Shown here piece by piece: positions 1 to 7,837 of a DNA stretch of 64,000 nucleotides. Position 1 is the stretch's first letter. Each line of letters begins with the position of its first letter. The stretch covers positions 343,683-407,682 of the forward strand of contig LS999829.1 in NCBI GenBank assembly GCA_900537185.1, given 5' to 3'. The stretch is from Cytophagales bacterium Alg240-R148 (lineage in GTDB: Bacteria > Bacteroidota > Bacteroidia > Cytophagales > Cyclobacteriaceae). The notes under the pieces were generated by a model, which was not told the origin of the DNA, searched no databases, and saw only the letters and a list, made by a program, of their open reading frames with translations. Made by a program: the position numbers and the translations under genes.

Positions 1-409
1 GTTCATTTTCTGTTTCTCCTTTTACTCTAGCCCACATAGACCTCCCTTGTGCCGTGCTGTCTGTACCTGCCCCAGAAACATAAATAAAAACCATATTAGG
101 CTTAATTGCAAAGAGTTGGGTAGCAAGTGCCAAGGTATAACCCATGGTAATAACCGTATACTTTTTTTCGTCCATATTGGCGGCACTTACACCCATACAA
201 TGGTAGCAGGCATCGTAGTCCTCCAACTGATCGGCAATGGAGGCAAATTCAGCAAAATCGCGATGGACCAATTCTATTAGTTTGTCATGGTCCAAACCCA
301 ATTTTCTTCTTCCAATCGAAAGCACGTCCGTTATTGCCGGGTGCTGAAGACATTCCATCAAAACACCTTTACCGACCATTCCACTGGCGCCGGTTATGAT
401 CACTTTCAT
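1..409 (-). CDS. NAD(P)-binding Rossmann-fold (NmrA/epimerase-like) protein, partial
   Basis: The reverse strand is open from an ATG at 409 to the window edge, 136 codons without a stop; the 3' end lies outside. The protein starts MKVIITGASGMVGKGVL, the glycine-rich dinucleotide-binding loop of extended or atypical short-chain dehydrogenases (GxxGxxG at residues 7-13). A later strand reads VFIYVSGAGTDS, where the SDR active-site Ser region lies, and the following residues (RSMWARVKGETEN) look like the helix that usually carries the catalytic Lys. Small proteins of this kind in Bacteroidota are annotated as NAD-dependent epimerases or NmrA-like proteins. The substrate cannot be inferred. The + strand reading frames over this stretch are shadows. 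Confidence 0.85.
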   Translation of the reverse strand, partial: MKVIITGASGMVGKGVLMECLQHPAITDVLSIGRRKLGLDHDKLIELVHRDFAEFASIADQLEDYDACYHCMGVSAANMDEKKYTVITMGYTLALATQLFAIKPNMVFIYVSGAGTDSTAQGRSMWARVKGETENE

Positions 410-739
410 ATCTGTAATTATTCTGGTTTGGTACAATTAATATACGTTTTTATACGCAATTGTAATAGGATAATACAATGGTTTGGGTGATTTATCGATG
501 AATGGTAGCAGGGTGGCTGCGTGTAGGTAATTAAAGAGCTGAATGTTGTTCTACTAAAAGAAATCTTGCTCTTTTATAGAAAGTTTATAAAATTGATTAA
601 TCCATCAATTTTGCTTTTGAATTTTTGATTAGTTTTATGGATATTCCTGGCGGAACCGAGCCTAATAGTGTTATGCGCAAAGGCTAATAAGGGAATGCAA
701 TTTTTTAGAGTTTTAACAATTCAAAACAAAGCAGAAATC

Positions 740-1135
740 ATGATTTTATTTAACAATACATTTTTACTTCGTTTTGCTGTTTCCGTTATTTTGTTAGCCC
801 ACAGCGTATTTGGAATTTTTGACAATGGCATCAATGATTTTGGCAATTTGTATTTAAATCAAATTGGATTTGCTCCTTTTGGTGTACCTATTGCCTGGGC
901 CATAAAACTGTCCCATATAGCAGCAGCTGTTTGTTTAATGATGCAAAAGTATGTAAAGTGGGCTGCTTTAACAACTATTTTCATCTTGGTATCGGGCATT
1001 ATTATGGTCCATTTTGAAGAAGGTTGGTACGTAGTTGGGGCAGGTCGAAATGGGATTGAATTCAACTTTTTACTCATTTTTGTTTTACTAACTATTTTGT
1101 TGCCCAAGGGGTTTGGGCCGAGCAGAAAACATTAA
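740..1135 (+). CDS. DoxX-like small membrane protein
   Basis: A 131-residue protein with four predicted transmembrane helices, at about residues 5-25, 50-72, 75-97 and 108-126. The first helix region (LRFAVSVILLAHSVFGIFD) and the overall four-helix layout resemble the DoxX/DoxD-like family found widely in Bacteroidota. The open frame extends upstream to 668, but the internal ATG at 740 puts a hydrophobic helix directly after the start and removes a basic, non-membrane leader, so I prefer it. It stands alone between a minus-strand Rossmann gene and a convergent regulator. Family assignment rests on topology and weak sequence similarity; the physiological role of such proteins is generally unclear. 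Confidence 0.6.
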   Translation: MILFNNTFLLRFAVSVILLAHSVFGIFDNGINDFGNLYLNQIGFAPFGVPIAWAIKLSHIAAAVCLMMQKYVKWAALTTIFILVSGIIMVHFEEGWYVVGAGRNGIEFNFLLIFVLLTILLPKGFGPSRKH

Positions 1136-1221
1136 TAGGAAGAGCAATTAAATTGAATGGGCAATAGTTGGAATTCTTTTTGCTCCGCCAAGCATCGGAA
1201 CTCACTAAAAAGGAAGAACGA

Positions 1222-2109
1222 TCAAACTTCCACGAGCAATTTATACCCTACCCCCCGAATGTTAACAATTTTTATTTTGGGATCCATCTCTAACTTTTTC
1301 CTTAATTTGGAAATAAATACATCCAAGGTTCTACCAACATAGTCGCCCTCGTCGCCCCATACCAAATTTAAAATCACATCCCGTTCTACTGTGGTATTGA
1401 TGGCCCGGTACAGTAAAAAGAGTAAATCTGCCTCTTTACTGGTCAATTCAATTTGAGTTTCATCCAATAAAAGTGTGGTGTTTTGGCGGTTAAACTGATA
1501 GCTCCCTAAATGGATAAAGTTAGGGTCCGTAACTTTTTGTTTTCTTTTAAACCAATAAAGCAAAACAACTACTCCTACCAGTACAAAAATGCCCAAAAGC
1601 CAATAATTGGCATGGTTGCTTGTGGTGGAGGATTGGCTGGTGGCATGTTTGGTCCATTGGTTATTCTGCTCTGAAGAATCTACTAATGTGAGCAGCAACA
1701 AATAACAAGCTTTCGGTTGCACTCGGGTTTTGCAAGGTATAATGTCCTCACTTTTGGTTGCAGCTACTTCAAAACTGTAAACAACATCGAAGCTGTTACA
1801 AGACAGCACTTCCACAATGTATTCATTGGCCAATTTGGTTTGGCTCATTACCTTATCTACTGTGGCAACCAATACTTCCGGTCTGAATTCAAACTCAGAT
1901 TCAAACTGAATTTTGTATTGGCCATTGCTTTCTATTACTGGTAATATAAGAGAGGTAGTATCTTGAGCAGCAAGCATAATTTCATGGCCAATCATCCGCA
2001 GCGCCACTTTAATATGTTTTTCGTGGTAAGAAGATTGCGCCAAGCTGTTAAAGGCTAACAAGTAGACAAATAAAAAAAAGCAACAAACAAGACCAATAGA
2101 ACGACGCAT
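1222..2109 (-). CDS. Membrane-anchored winged-helix (OmpR/PhoB-type) transcriptional regulator
   Basis: A 295-residue protein. It has a signal-like hydrophobic N-terminus (about 1-24), an extracytoplasmic domain (25-165), a single membrane helix (about 168-190) followed by a basic stop-transfer (WFKRKQK), and a C-terminal Trans_reg_C winged helix (about 200-295). The last domain shows the typical patterns ELTSKEADLLFLL, RDVILNLVW, TLDVFISKLRKKL and IRGVGYKL. The architecture is ToxR/CadC-like: a one-component sensor that reads an envelope signal and binds DNA from the membrane. It is divergently transcribed from the TonB-domain gene at 2243, and the shared intergenic region contains three TTTACA repeats that may be its operator. 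The regulator class is clear; the signal and target are inferred. Confidence 0.85.
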   Translation of the reverse strand: MRRSIGLVCCFFLFVYLLAFNSLAQSSYHEKHIKVALRMIGHEIMLAAQDTTSLILPVIESNGQYKIQFESEFEFRPEVLVATVDKVMSQTKLANEYIVEVLSCNSFDVVYSFEVAATKSEDIIPCKTRVQPKACYLLLLTLVDSSEQNNQWTKHATSQSSTTSNHANYWLLGIFVLVGVVVLLYWFKRKQKVTDPNFIHLGSYQFNRQNTTLLLDETQIELTSKEADLLFLLYRAINTTVERDVILNLVWGDEGDYVGRTLDVFISKLRKKLEMDPKIKIVNIRGVGYKLLVEV

Positions 2110-2147
2110 AGGACAAAGCTATTGGAATCTGGAACCAATAAGAAATG

Positions 2148-2175
2148 TTTTACACAAGATTTACATTAATTTACA
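2148..2175. promoter_or_regulatory. Three direct TTTACA repeats, candidate operator
   Basis: TTTACA occurs at 2148-2153, 2160-2165 and 2170-2175, giving 12 and 10 bp periods, close to one helical turn each. OmpR/PhoB-type winged-helix proteins are known to bind direct repeats with roughly 11 bp spacing. The site lies between the divergent winged-helix regulator (start 2109) and the secreted protein at 2243, so it is placed to control both. Function is inferred from position and spacing only. Confidence 0.45.
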
Positions 2176-2242
2176 CTAATAAGCACATTGGGAGGTGCTC
2201 CAGGGCCTATATTGAATCAAAATTCAATTATAATTTAAAGAT

Positions 2243-3049
2243 ATGAAAAAGAATATTTTGATCGCTTGTATTGCTGTACTATCGTTTGGCTTGGCTGCTT
2301 TTGAATGGGTGGACATGGAAACTAAATGTGCATTGCCCTTAGACAAATTGCCTTTCCACTACAGTGCTGTTGGCAGTTTTTTAAATAACGATTCAACCCA
2401 AAAAACGTATTCAGACTTTTATTACGATTTGGGTACGCGTTTCCGGCCTGTTTTAAAAACGGCCATTGATGGAGCAACTTCCATACAGGATTTTCTGCCA
2501 TTAGAAGAGACACAAGATGTTGTTTCTTATCGGTCCGTAGAAGTTATCATCATTGAAAACGATGTGCAAACTTCCGTGCGGGCAATGGGCTTAAGCGACG
2601 TTTTAACCACAGAACAAACGCAAATTTTGAAAACTTCTGGTTACTCCACCAATTTTTTGGTAAAAGCGGATTTTGTTGAAATGAATGGTGCCACTGCCAA
2701 GTTAGAAAATAATTATATTACGCCACATTTAACCATTGTTCCGGAGCAACAGGCGGTCTATCGGCCTGGTAATGAAGCATTGCTCGATTTTATCCGATCC
2801 AAGAACAAAGAAAACACAGCCAATTTGGATGAATCTAAACTGCAACCTGCAAAGCTGTATTTTACAGTCACTAAACTAGGAACCATTTCAAATGTGCGAC
2901 TCGACAGAACCACCGGTTTTGAACGCATAGATGTTACGGTGTTGGATTTGATGCGCCGTTTGCCAGGCACCTGGCAACCTGCTGAAAACCACAAAGGGGA
3001 AAAGGTAGACCAGGAGTTGGTGTTGTCTTTGGGTATGGTAGGGTGCTAA
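2243..3049 (+). CDS. Secreted protein with TonB-C-terminal-like domain
   Basis: A 268-residue protein with an N-terminal hydrophobic signal (about 5-20). Its C-terminal 65 residues (YFTVTKLGTISNVRLDRTTG, then a Leu/Trp pattern and a final VLSLG strand) resemble the TonB C-terminal fold found in Bacteroidota energy transducer TonB proteins. There is no proline-rich spacer and no TonB box receptor, so a true TonB energy-coupling role is uncertain; many Bacteroidota secreted proteins carry this fold for other purposes. It is paired head to head with the membrane-anchored winged-helix regulator and is probably its target or its signalling partner. The stop codon overlaps a strong inverted repeat. 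Confidence 0.6.
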   Translation: MKKNILIACIAVLSFGLAAFEWVDMETKCALPLDKLPFHYSAVGSFLNNDSTQKTYSDFYYDLGTRFRPVLKTAIDGATSIQDFLPLEETQDVVSYRSVEVIIIENDVQTSVRAMGLSDVLTTEQTQILKTSGYSTNFLVKADFVEMNGATAKLENNYITPHLTIVPEQQAVYRPGNEALLDFIRSKNKENTANLDESKLQPAKLYFTVTKLGTISNVRLDRTTGFERIDVTVLDLMRRLPGTWQPAENHKGEKVDQELVLSLGMVGC

Positions 3050-3066
3050 CTAGCACCCCACTTTTA
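3041..3066 (+). terminator. Inverted repeat overlapping stop codon, probable terminator
   Basis: GGGTGCTA (3041-3048) is matched by TAGCACCC (3051-3058) with a 2-base centre, and is followed by a short T-containing run. The stem includes the stop codon of the preceding gene. The weak T tract lowers confidence. Confidence 0.45.
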
Positions 3067-3253
3067 GAGGGCTAGATTTTTAACTATCCGCTTGTAAAGC
3101 TTTTTTTGAAAGTTGAGTAAGAGTAGCGCAAAAAAAGCATATAATTATTGCTGTAATTCCAACAATCCGTTGTACTTAGCCAATTCAGATTTCTTTAAGA
3201 ATAAGTCAATACTTAAATTAAAGAAAAAAATCATCAATTAATCAGGCGATAAC

Positions 3254-3907
3254 ATGGAAAGTAAAGATTGGGTAGAGTTATTAAAATTTCCATTAACCAT
3301 CCTCGTAGCAATTGGTTCTGTTGTGTTGGGAAGTGTTATCTTAAATGTTAAACCCACCAACCTAGAAGTTGGAGAGCTAAAAGTGAAATTGGAAACTGAA
3401 ATTAAAAAAGAGTTGGTCAATTCGAGCATTGATTACGAAGAAGAAATAAGGAAGGAGGTAGCCAGACAATTACAAAACATCCAGCCTAGTTCATTGGAAT
3501 CTGTTGACTTCTCTGACTCTTCCATTTCATTGAAGCACAGCCAATTAACAGAGGATGTGGTATCCGATAAAATAGCTCAAATGGCCATTGTTTCAACGGA
3601 TTCTGGAATAGAGTCAATATTCAAATCAACAGTGGGGTATATCTGGATAGGAAATTACAGCGGGGCAGTGTATACGCACAATCAAATAAATGCCAACAGC
3701 ATTGAGGAAGTGCAGGTAGGACAAAGTTATTTTGTAAATGGTAATTTGGTTATAAGAGAAAGTTCGCCAGTAGAGAACATTAAATATTATAAAGGAGTAA
3801 AAAAAATAGGAGTAGCCAGAAAAGGAACCAAAGTAAAAGTGTTAGAATCACCTGAGTTGGACAAAAGATACCAACAGTATTGGGTTAAAATAGAGGTAAT
3901 TATATAA
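3254..3907 (+). CDS. Hypothetical membrane-anchored protein with SH3-like C-terminus
   Basis: A 217-residue protein of unrecognised family. One N-terminal membrane helix (about 10-32) is followed by a Lys/Glu-rich, probably coiled-coil segment (about 35-75). The C-terminal 45 residues include KKIGVARKGTKVKVLE and YWVKIEV, a spacing reminiscent of bacterial SH3 domains. This suggests a single-pass protein with a soluble sensor or binding domain on one side of the membrane. The spacing to both neighbours (over 60 bp each side) gives no operon evidence. The SH3 comparison is only by eye. Confidence 0.55.
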   Translation: MESKDWVELLKFPLTILVAIGSVVLGSVILNVKPTNLEVGELKVKLETEIKKELVNSSIDYEEEIRKEVARQLQNIQPSSLESVDFSDSSISLKHSQLTEDVVSDKIAQMAIVSTDSGIESIFKSTVGYIWIGNYSGAVYTHNQINANSIEEVQVGQSYFVNGNLVIRESSPVENIKYYKGVKKIGVARKGTKVKVLESPELDKRYQQYWVKIEVII

Positions 3908-3974
3908 AAGTTATTTCCCATCTAATTTTCAAGAACAGTAATGGTTCCTGTTCCCCCCTTTGTAAGGATAGCCT

Positions 3975-4454
3975 ATGGTAAAAGAAATGGAACATATTGT
4001 GCAATTACTAGAAGTTAGTTTCAATGGAACTCCTTGGTATGGAACGTCGGTCATGGACCAATTAAAGGTTATGGATCACAAGGTTGTTAATGCAACAGTC
4101 CAGGGCTGTAACTCCATTGCGGCATGTGTACAGCACATAATTCAGTGGAGGGTATTGGTAATTGAAAAGTTAAAAGGAAACGTTCCGTTTAACATTGAAA
4201 TGAACACAAAGGAAGACTGGCCGATGTTGGAAGTGGAGGGAGCAATTGGTTGGAAAAAATTGTTGGGCCGTTTGCAAGAAACACAAGATGAAATAGTGCA
4301 CTTACTTTCGGACAAAGGAGCAACATTTTTGGATACAATTGTTGTAGGGAAATCCTATGATTACAGAACATTAATAAACGGCATGGTACAACACGACGTG
4401 TACCACCTGGGCCAAGTGGGTTTAATATACAGCCAACTCAAAAGAGCATTGTAA
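3975..4454 (+). CDS. DinB family four-helix-bundle protein
   Basis: A 159-residue protein with the DinB/YfiT-like four-helix bundle pattern. An N-terminal helix is followed by CVQHIIQWR, which supplies the first His, and near the C-terminus VQHDVYHLGQVGLI supplies the HxxxH pair. These three His residues form the metal site of the superfamily. In Bacteroidota such proteins are common and are thought to be metal-dependent thiol-transferase-like or damage-related proteins, but substrates are mostly unknown. A second in-frame ATG at 3987 is an alternative start. Length is typical for the family. Confidence 0.8.
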   Translation: MVKEMEHIVQLLEVSFNGTPWYGTSVMDQLKVMDHKVVNATVQGCNSIAACVQHIIQWRVLVIEKLKGNVPFNIEMNTKEDWPMLEVEGAIGWKKLLGRLQETQDEIVHLLSDKGATFLDTIVVGKSYDYRTLINGMVQHDVYHLGQVGLIYSQLKRAL

Positions 4455-4635
4455 TTAATAATCTAGTGCCAACCTCAACCTTAACTTGCATTCAAACTCT
4501 TTTAAAAACAAAGTTTACGATAGCGGCACTTCTAATTTTCGATTGGTTATTTCTTTTTTCTTAGTGCATAGATCTGTGTATATTTATTGACGCGGTTTTC
4601 AGATAGAAATTCAAAAGTTCAAAAGCCAAAACACC

Positions 4636-4866
4636 ATGAAAAAAACAACCTGTACTATAACAATGGTTTTGTGTATGGCTTGTGCTTTTTCTCAAAGTGC
4701 AAAAGAACAACTGGCCATTGCCAATTCAGTAACTTTAAAGAGCAAGGATTTTTATCAAGAAATTAAATACCAAAATAAAAGTGGTTATTTTATTATACCT
4801 GTTACAATTGGAGGGGTTATTTATGGTTGTATTTTTACTTTGGTGTTATGTTCTTGTCGGTATTAG
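4636..4866 (+). pseudogene. Truncated retropepsin-like aspartyl protease, N-terminal remnant
   Basis: The 76-codon frame starts with a signal peptide (MKKTTCTITMVLCMACAFSQ). It continues with SGYFIIPVTIGGVIYGCIFT, which resembles the first strand of secreted retropepsin-like aspartyl proteases of Bacteroidota, where the pattern is I-P-V-x-I-x-G ... F-x-F-D-T-G. The catalytic D-T-G is absent: the sequence diverges after the Phe and stops at a TAG. The remaining roughly 250 residues expected for the family are not found downstream. I read it as a decayed or deletion-truncated gene. A short functional secreted peptide is an alternative. Confidence 0.5.
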
Positions 4867-4899
4867 TTGAATGGAACCACTTTAAAAACAGATGAAATA

Positions 4900-5454
4900 A
4901 TGAAAATGCCTGGCCCTTTAATCGAATATTTGATAACTGGATCGGTGGCTATGCTTTGGCTGCACCCCATTATCAGCAAACAAAATCTAGAAGTTGTCAA
5001 TGAAATTAACCTATTAATTTTGCCATTGGCCTATGTTGCCGGAATGTGCATGGATGTGGTGGCGTATTGGCTTACCAAATATTTTAAATACCGAATTCGT
5101 GAAAGAGCAGAAAGGAAGTATTTAGGAACACCCCGAGTTGCTTATCCTGGCTATAGAAAAGCAATGTACATTGAGGTAATTACTAGGTTCCCAGAGTTGG
5201 CGAAAGAAATAGAGACGAGAAGTGGTCGGGATAGAATTGCCAGAGGCATGCTTGTAAACTCAGTACTTTTATTTTCAATGTCCTACCCTGATTTTAATTG
5301 GTATTATCTAGGGCTCCTAGCACTTTCGGTACCCATGTGGGTGTTATTTGAGTACGACAGCCATGGTTTCATTATTAGTGCGATGAAGGTTGTAGAGAAG
5401 CAGGCTGCAGAGAACAAAACCGATCCAAAAACAATACAAAAACCAGTAAAATGA
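4900..5454 (+). CDS. Hypothetical multi-pass membrane protein
   Basis: A 184-residue protein of unrecognised family. It has predicted membrane helices near residues 8-24 and 35-55, then a basic cytoplasmic loop (YRIRERAERKYLG), an amphipathic region, and two further helices near 110-125 and 128-148. The tail is Lys/Gln-rich. The ATG at 4900 was chosen. The open frame continues upstream only to the TAG at 4864-4866 that ends the truncated protease, with a TTG as the sole earlier start. It stands 52 bp ahead of the AraC gene and could be co-transcribed with it. Confidence 0.6.
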   Translation: MKMPGPLIEYLITGSVAMLWLHPIISKQNLEVVNEINLLILPLAYVAGMCMDVVAYWLTKYFKYRIRERAERKYLGTPRVAYPGYRKAMYIEVITRFPELAKEIETRSGRDRIARGMLVNSVLLFSMSYPDFNWYYLGLLALSVPMWVLFEYDSHGFIISAMKVVEKQAAENKTDPKTIQKPVK

Positions 5455-5506
5455 TTAATATTGAGGCCTATTTGGTTGGTCCTTCAAAGCAGGTTTTAGT
5501 TTTATT

Positions 5507-6550
5507 ATGTCATCAAGCAATATTTTTCTTATTTTAATCAGTGCCCTTGGCGTGCTGCACGGTCTTTTTTTGGCAGTATTTCTTTGGCAATATAAAAAAG
5601 GCAACCGCCAAGCGAACTTGCTGTTATCTGCTTTGCTTCTGGTCCTTTCTTTTAGGGTAGGGAAATCAGTCTTTTTAGAATTTGCGGAACATTTGGATAT
5701 CAAATTGATTTTTATTGGTTTGGCAACTCTAATGTCTATTGGGCCCTTGTTTTACCTTTTTGTGCAGGCGCATACCGCAAAACCATTCCAATGGCGGCCG
5801 AGTAGGTTATTGCATTTTGTGCCTTCAGTATTGGGAATTTGTTTTGGTATTTTCATTCAGAAAGATTGGCTCGAAAGAGTGCCAATCTATTATTTTGCCC
5901 TGGTATTTCTTGGTTATTATGGCCACTACTTGGTGTATTTATTCAAGGGATATAGTGCTATTTCCCTAGGCAAAAAAAACGGAGTTGGTACCCCTACCAT
6001 TCAATTCTTAAAATTAGTTTTTGTAGGGTTGTTGTCTATTTGGTTGGTCTATGTTCTCAACTTATTCGATGAATTTGTTCCCTACATCGTAGGTCCTATT
6101 TTATATTCTGTAATTGCTTATTTGATTAGTTTTATAGTAATAAGAAAAGGATACATTGATAAGGCAGACACAATAAAATACAGAACTACCAAGGTTTCAC
6201 CGCAACAAATAAAGGACATATACCAACGTTTTAGACAAGTGGTAGTGGAAGAAAAGGGATTTAAAAATCCAGATTTGACCTTAAAATCATTGAGCGCCCA
6301 ACTCAACCAAAGCACCCAAGTTTTGTCGATGGTTATTAACCAAGAAACCAAAAGAAATTTTAATAGTTGTATCAATCAGCTGCGCGTGCAGGAAGCCATT
6401 GTTTTGTTACAAGATATAAAGTTCGAACAACATACTGTTGCGAGTATTGCATTTGAGGTTGGGTTCAACAGCATCAGCAGTTTTAACAAAGCGTTCAAAA
6501 AAGAAACCGCTTCTACCCCTATGGCTTATAGAAATGGCCTTACAAAATGA
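5507..6550 (+). CDS. AraC-family regulator with N-terminal seven-helix membrane domain
   Basis: A 347-residue protein. Residues 1-215 contain about seven hydrophobic helices separated by short loops; residues about 240-347 form the AraC/XylS double helix-turn-helix, with the diagnostic second-HTH pattern TVASIAFEVGFNSISSFNKA followed by FKKETASTPMAYR. This architecture is a Bacteroidota speciality in which DNA binding is tethered to the membrane and presumably responds to a membrane or envelope signal. The gene is followed by two perfect palindromes centred on its stop codon and just after it, then by a DJ-1/PfpI-family gene, which is a plausible target. Confidence 0.88.
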   Translation: MSSSNIFLILISALGVLHGLFLAVFLWQYKKGNRQANLLLSALLLVLSFRVGKSVFLEFAEHLDIKLIFIGLATLMSIGPLFYLFVQAHTAKPFQWRPSRLLHFVPSVLGICFGIFIQKDWLERVPIYYFALVFLGYYGHYLVYLFKGYSAISLGKKNGVGTPTIQFLKLVFVGLLSIWLVYVLNLFDEFVPYIVGPILYSVIAYLISFIVIRKGYIDKADTIKYRTTKVSPQQIKDIYQRFRQVVVEEKGFKNPDLTLKSLSAQLNQSTQVLSMVINQETKRNFNSCINQLRVQEAIVLLQDIKFEQHTVASIAFEVGFNSISSFNKAFKKETASTPMAYRNGLTK

Positions 6551-6580
6551 TCATTTTGTTTGCTCAAATGATCATTTGAG
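6543..6580. promoter_or_regulatory. Two perfect ATGATCAT-centred palindromes 21 bp apart
   Basis: CAAAATGATCATTTTG occupies 6543-6558 and CTCAAATGATCATTTGAG occupies 6563-6580. Both are perfect palindromes sharing the core AAATGATCATTT, with centres 21 bp apart, that is two helical turns on the same DNA face. They lie between the AraC regulator, whose stop codon is inside the first palindrome, and the DJ-1-like gene starting at 6640. This looks like a paired operator for a dimeric repressor or activator of the downstream gene. Alternatively the second palindrome could act as a transcription terminator, but no T tract follows. Confidence 0.5.
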
Positions 6581-6639
6581 AAGCTATTTATAACGCATCA
6601 ACCGATTTTTGATTTTCAATCGAAACAAAAATTTGCGTT

Positions 6640-7737
6640 ATGTTAAAGAAATATCCAATTATCAAGTGGTCTTTGTTGACAATTTTAAGTTTAATCGTTG
6701 TGGTGGTGGCCTTTGGGTTTTGGTTCGTTTCCTTGTTGCCATCGGGAGGAGGCCCTAAAAATTTTGAGGCGACAATGCCTTCCGACCTCCCTTATCTTAA
6801 ACAGAGCTTACCAGCAAATCGCGGTAAAATCTTGGCAGTTGTAACGAGTCAAGCCGTTATGGGTAGTAGTGGAAAAAAGACAGGATACGAACTGACAGAA
6901 CTGTCCAGGCCGTATTATGTTTTTCAAGCCAACGGGTTTGAAGTGGACATTGCCAGCCCTAAAGGTGGGCAGCCACCGGTGGTGATAGACGACGATGACA
7001 TGGGCCCTTTTGACTTTGCCTTTTTAAACGACTCCATTGCCCAACAAAAAGCAAAAAACACTTTGCCCATTAAGGCCGTCGATCCAGCAAAGTATGAAGC
7101 TGTATTTTTTGTTGGAGGAAAAGGTGCTATGTTCGATTTTCCTAACAACAAGGCCATTCAGGAGTTGGTACAATATTTCGATCAAAACAACAAAGTAATT
7201 GGAGCGGTGTGCCATGGGCCAGCCGCTTTGGTAGGTGCTACCAATGCCAATGGCCGTCCAATTTTAGAAAATAAAACGGTAAGCAGTTTTACCAACCAAG
7301 AAGAGTTGCTTTTAATACCGGATGCCCCAGTAATTTTTCCTTTTCTATTACAGGACGAATTAAAAGCACAAGGAGCAAATTTTCAGGAGGGCCAGATGTA
7401 CCTTCAAAATGTTGCGGTAGACGGCAAGCTGGTAACAGGTCAAAACCCATGGTCCACTTGGGCATTTTCAGAAGCAATGGTTAAAAAACTAGGCTACCAA
7501 CCGGCAAAGAGAACCAGATCAGCAGAAGAGCATGCGGTGGATGTCTTAAATGCTCATAAGGAAGAAGGGTTGGAGGTGGCCAAAACTATGTTAGTGGCCT
7601 TAGACCGAGAGCAGAAGCCTGTCGATCGGAACCTGATAGCCATGCATAGTATATTGGCTGTAATGCAGTGGGATGTAAGTGGGTGTTACCAAAATTTAAA
7701 GCTACTTTCTTTCGCAGCCGAAATAGCAGAACAGTAA
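6640..7737 (+). CDS. Membrane-anchored DJ-1/PfpI-family protein with C-terminal extension
   Basis: A 365-residue protein with a single N-terminal membrane helix (about 10-32). A class I glutamine-amidotransferase-like DJ-1/PfpI domain spans about 60-285. The nucleophile elbow is GAVCHGPAAL with Cys191, preceded by VFFVGGKGAMFDFP and followed by the Hsp31-type segment around LVTGQNPWSTWAF. Members act as glyoxalases, chaperones or amidohydrolases. Residues about 285-365 form an extension without membrane helices, which is unusual; it may be a helical accessory domain. It follows a membrane AraC regulator and paired palindromes, suggesting regulated expression, perhaps under carbonyl or oxidative stress (inference). 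Confidence 0.8.
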   Translation: MLKKYPIIKWSLLTILSLIVVVVAFGFWFVSLLPSGGGPKNFEATMPSDLPYLKQSLPANRGKILAVVTSQAVMGSSGKKTGYELTELSRPYYVFQANGFEVDIASPKGGQPPVVIDDDDMGPFDFAFLNDSIAQQKAKNTLPIKAVDPAKYEAVFFVGGKGAMFDFPNNKAIQELVQYFDQNNKVIGAVCHGPAALVGATNANGRPILENKTVSSFTNQEELLLIPDAPVIFPFLLQDELKAQGANFQEGQMYLQNVAVDGKLVTGQNPWSTWAFSEAMVKKLGYQPAKRTRSAEEHAVDVLNAHKEEGLEVAKTMLVALDREQKPVDRNLIAMHSILAVMQWDVSGCYQNLKLLSFAAEIAEQ

Positions 7738-7837
7738 TTTTTTCAAAGGCATGGCAATAATAAGCTGTGCCTTTGAACCTTTTAGCGGGCTTGCAGTGTT
7801 AAGATGGCTTGTGGACACCATTCTGCAGCAACGAAAC

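Noticed and set aside
47..490. Two + strand open frames at the left edge
   Set aside because: They overlap a minus-strand reading frame with a clear Rossmann-fold start and are shadows.
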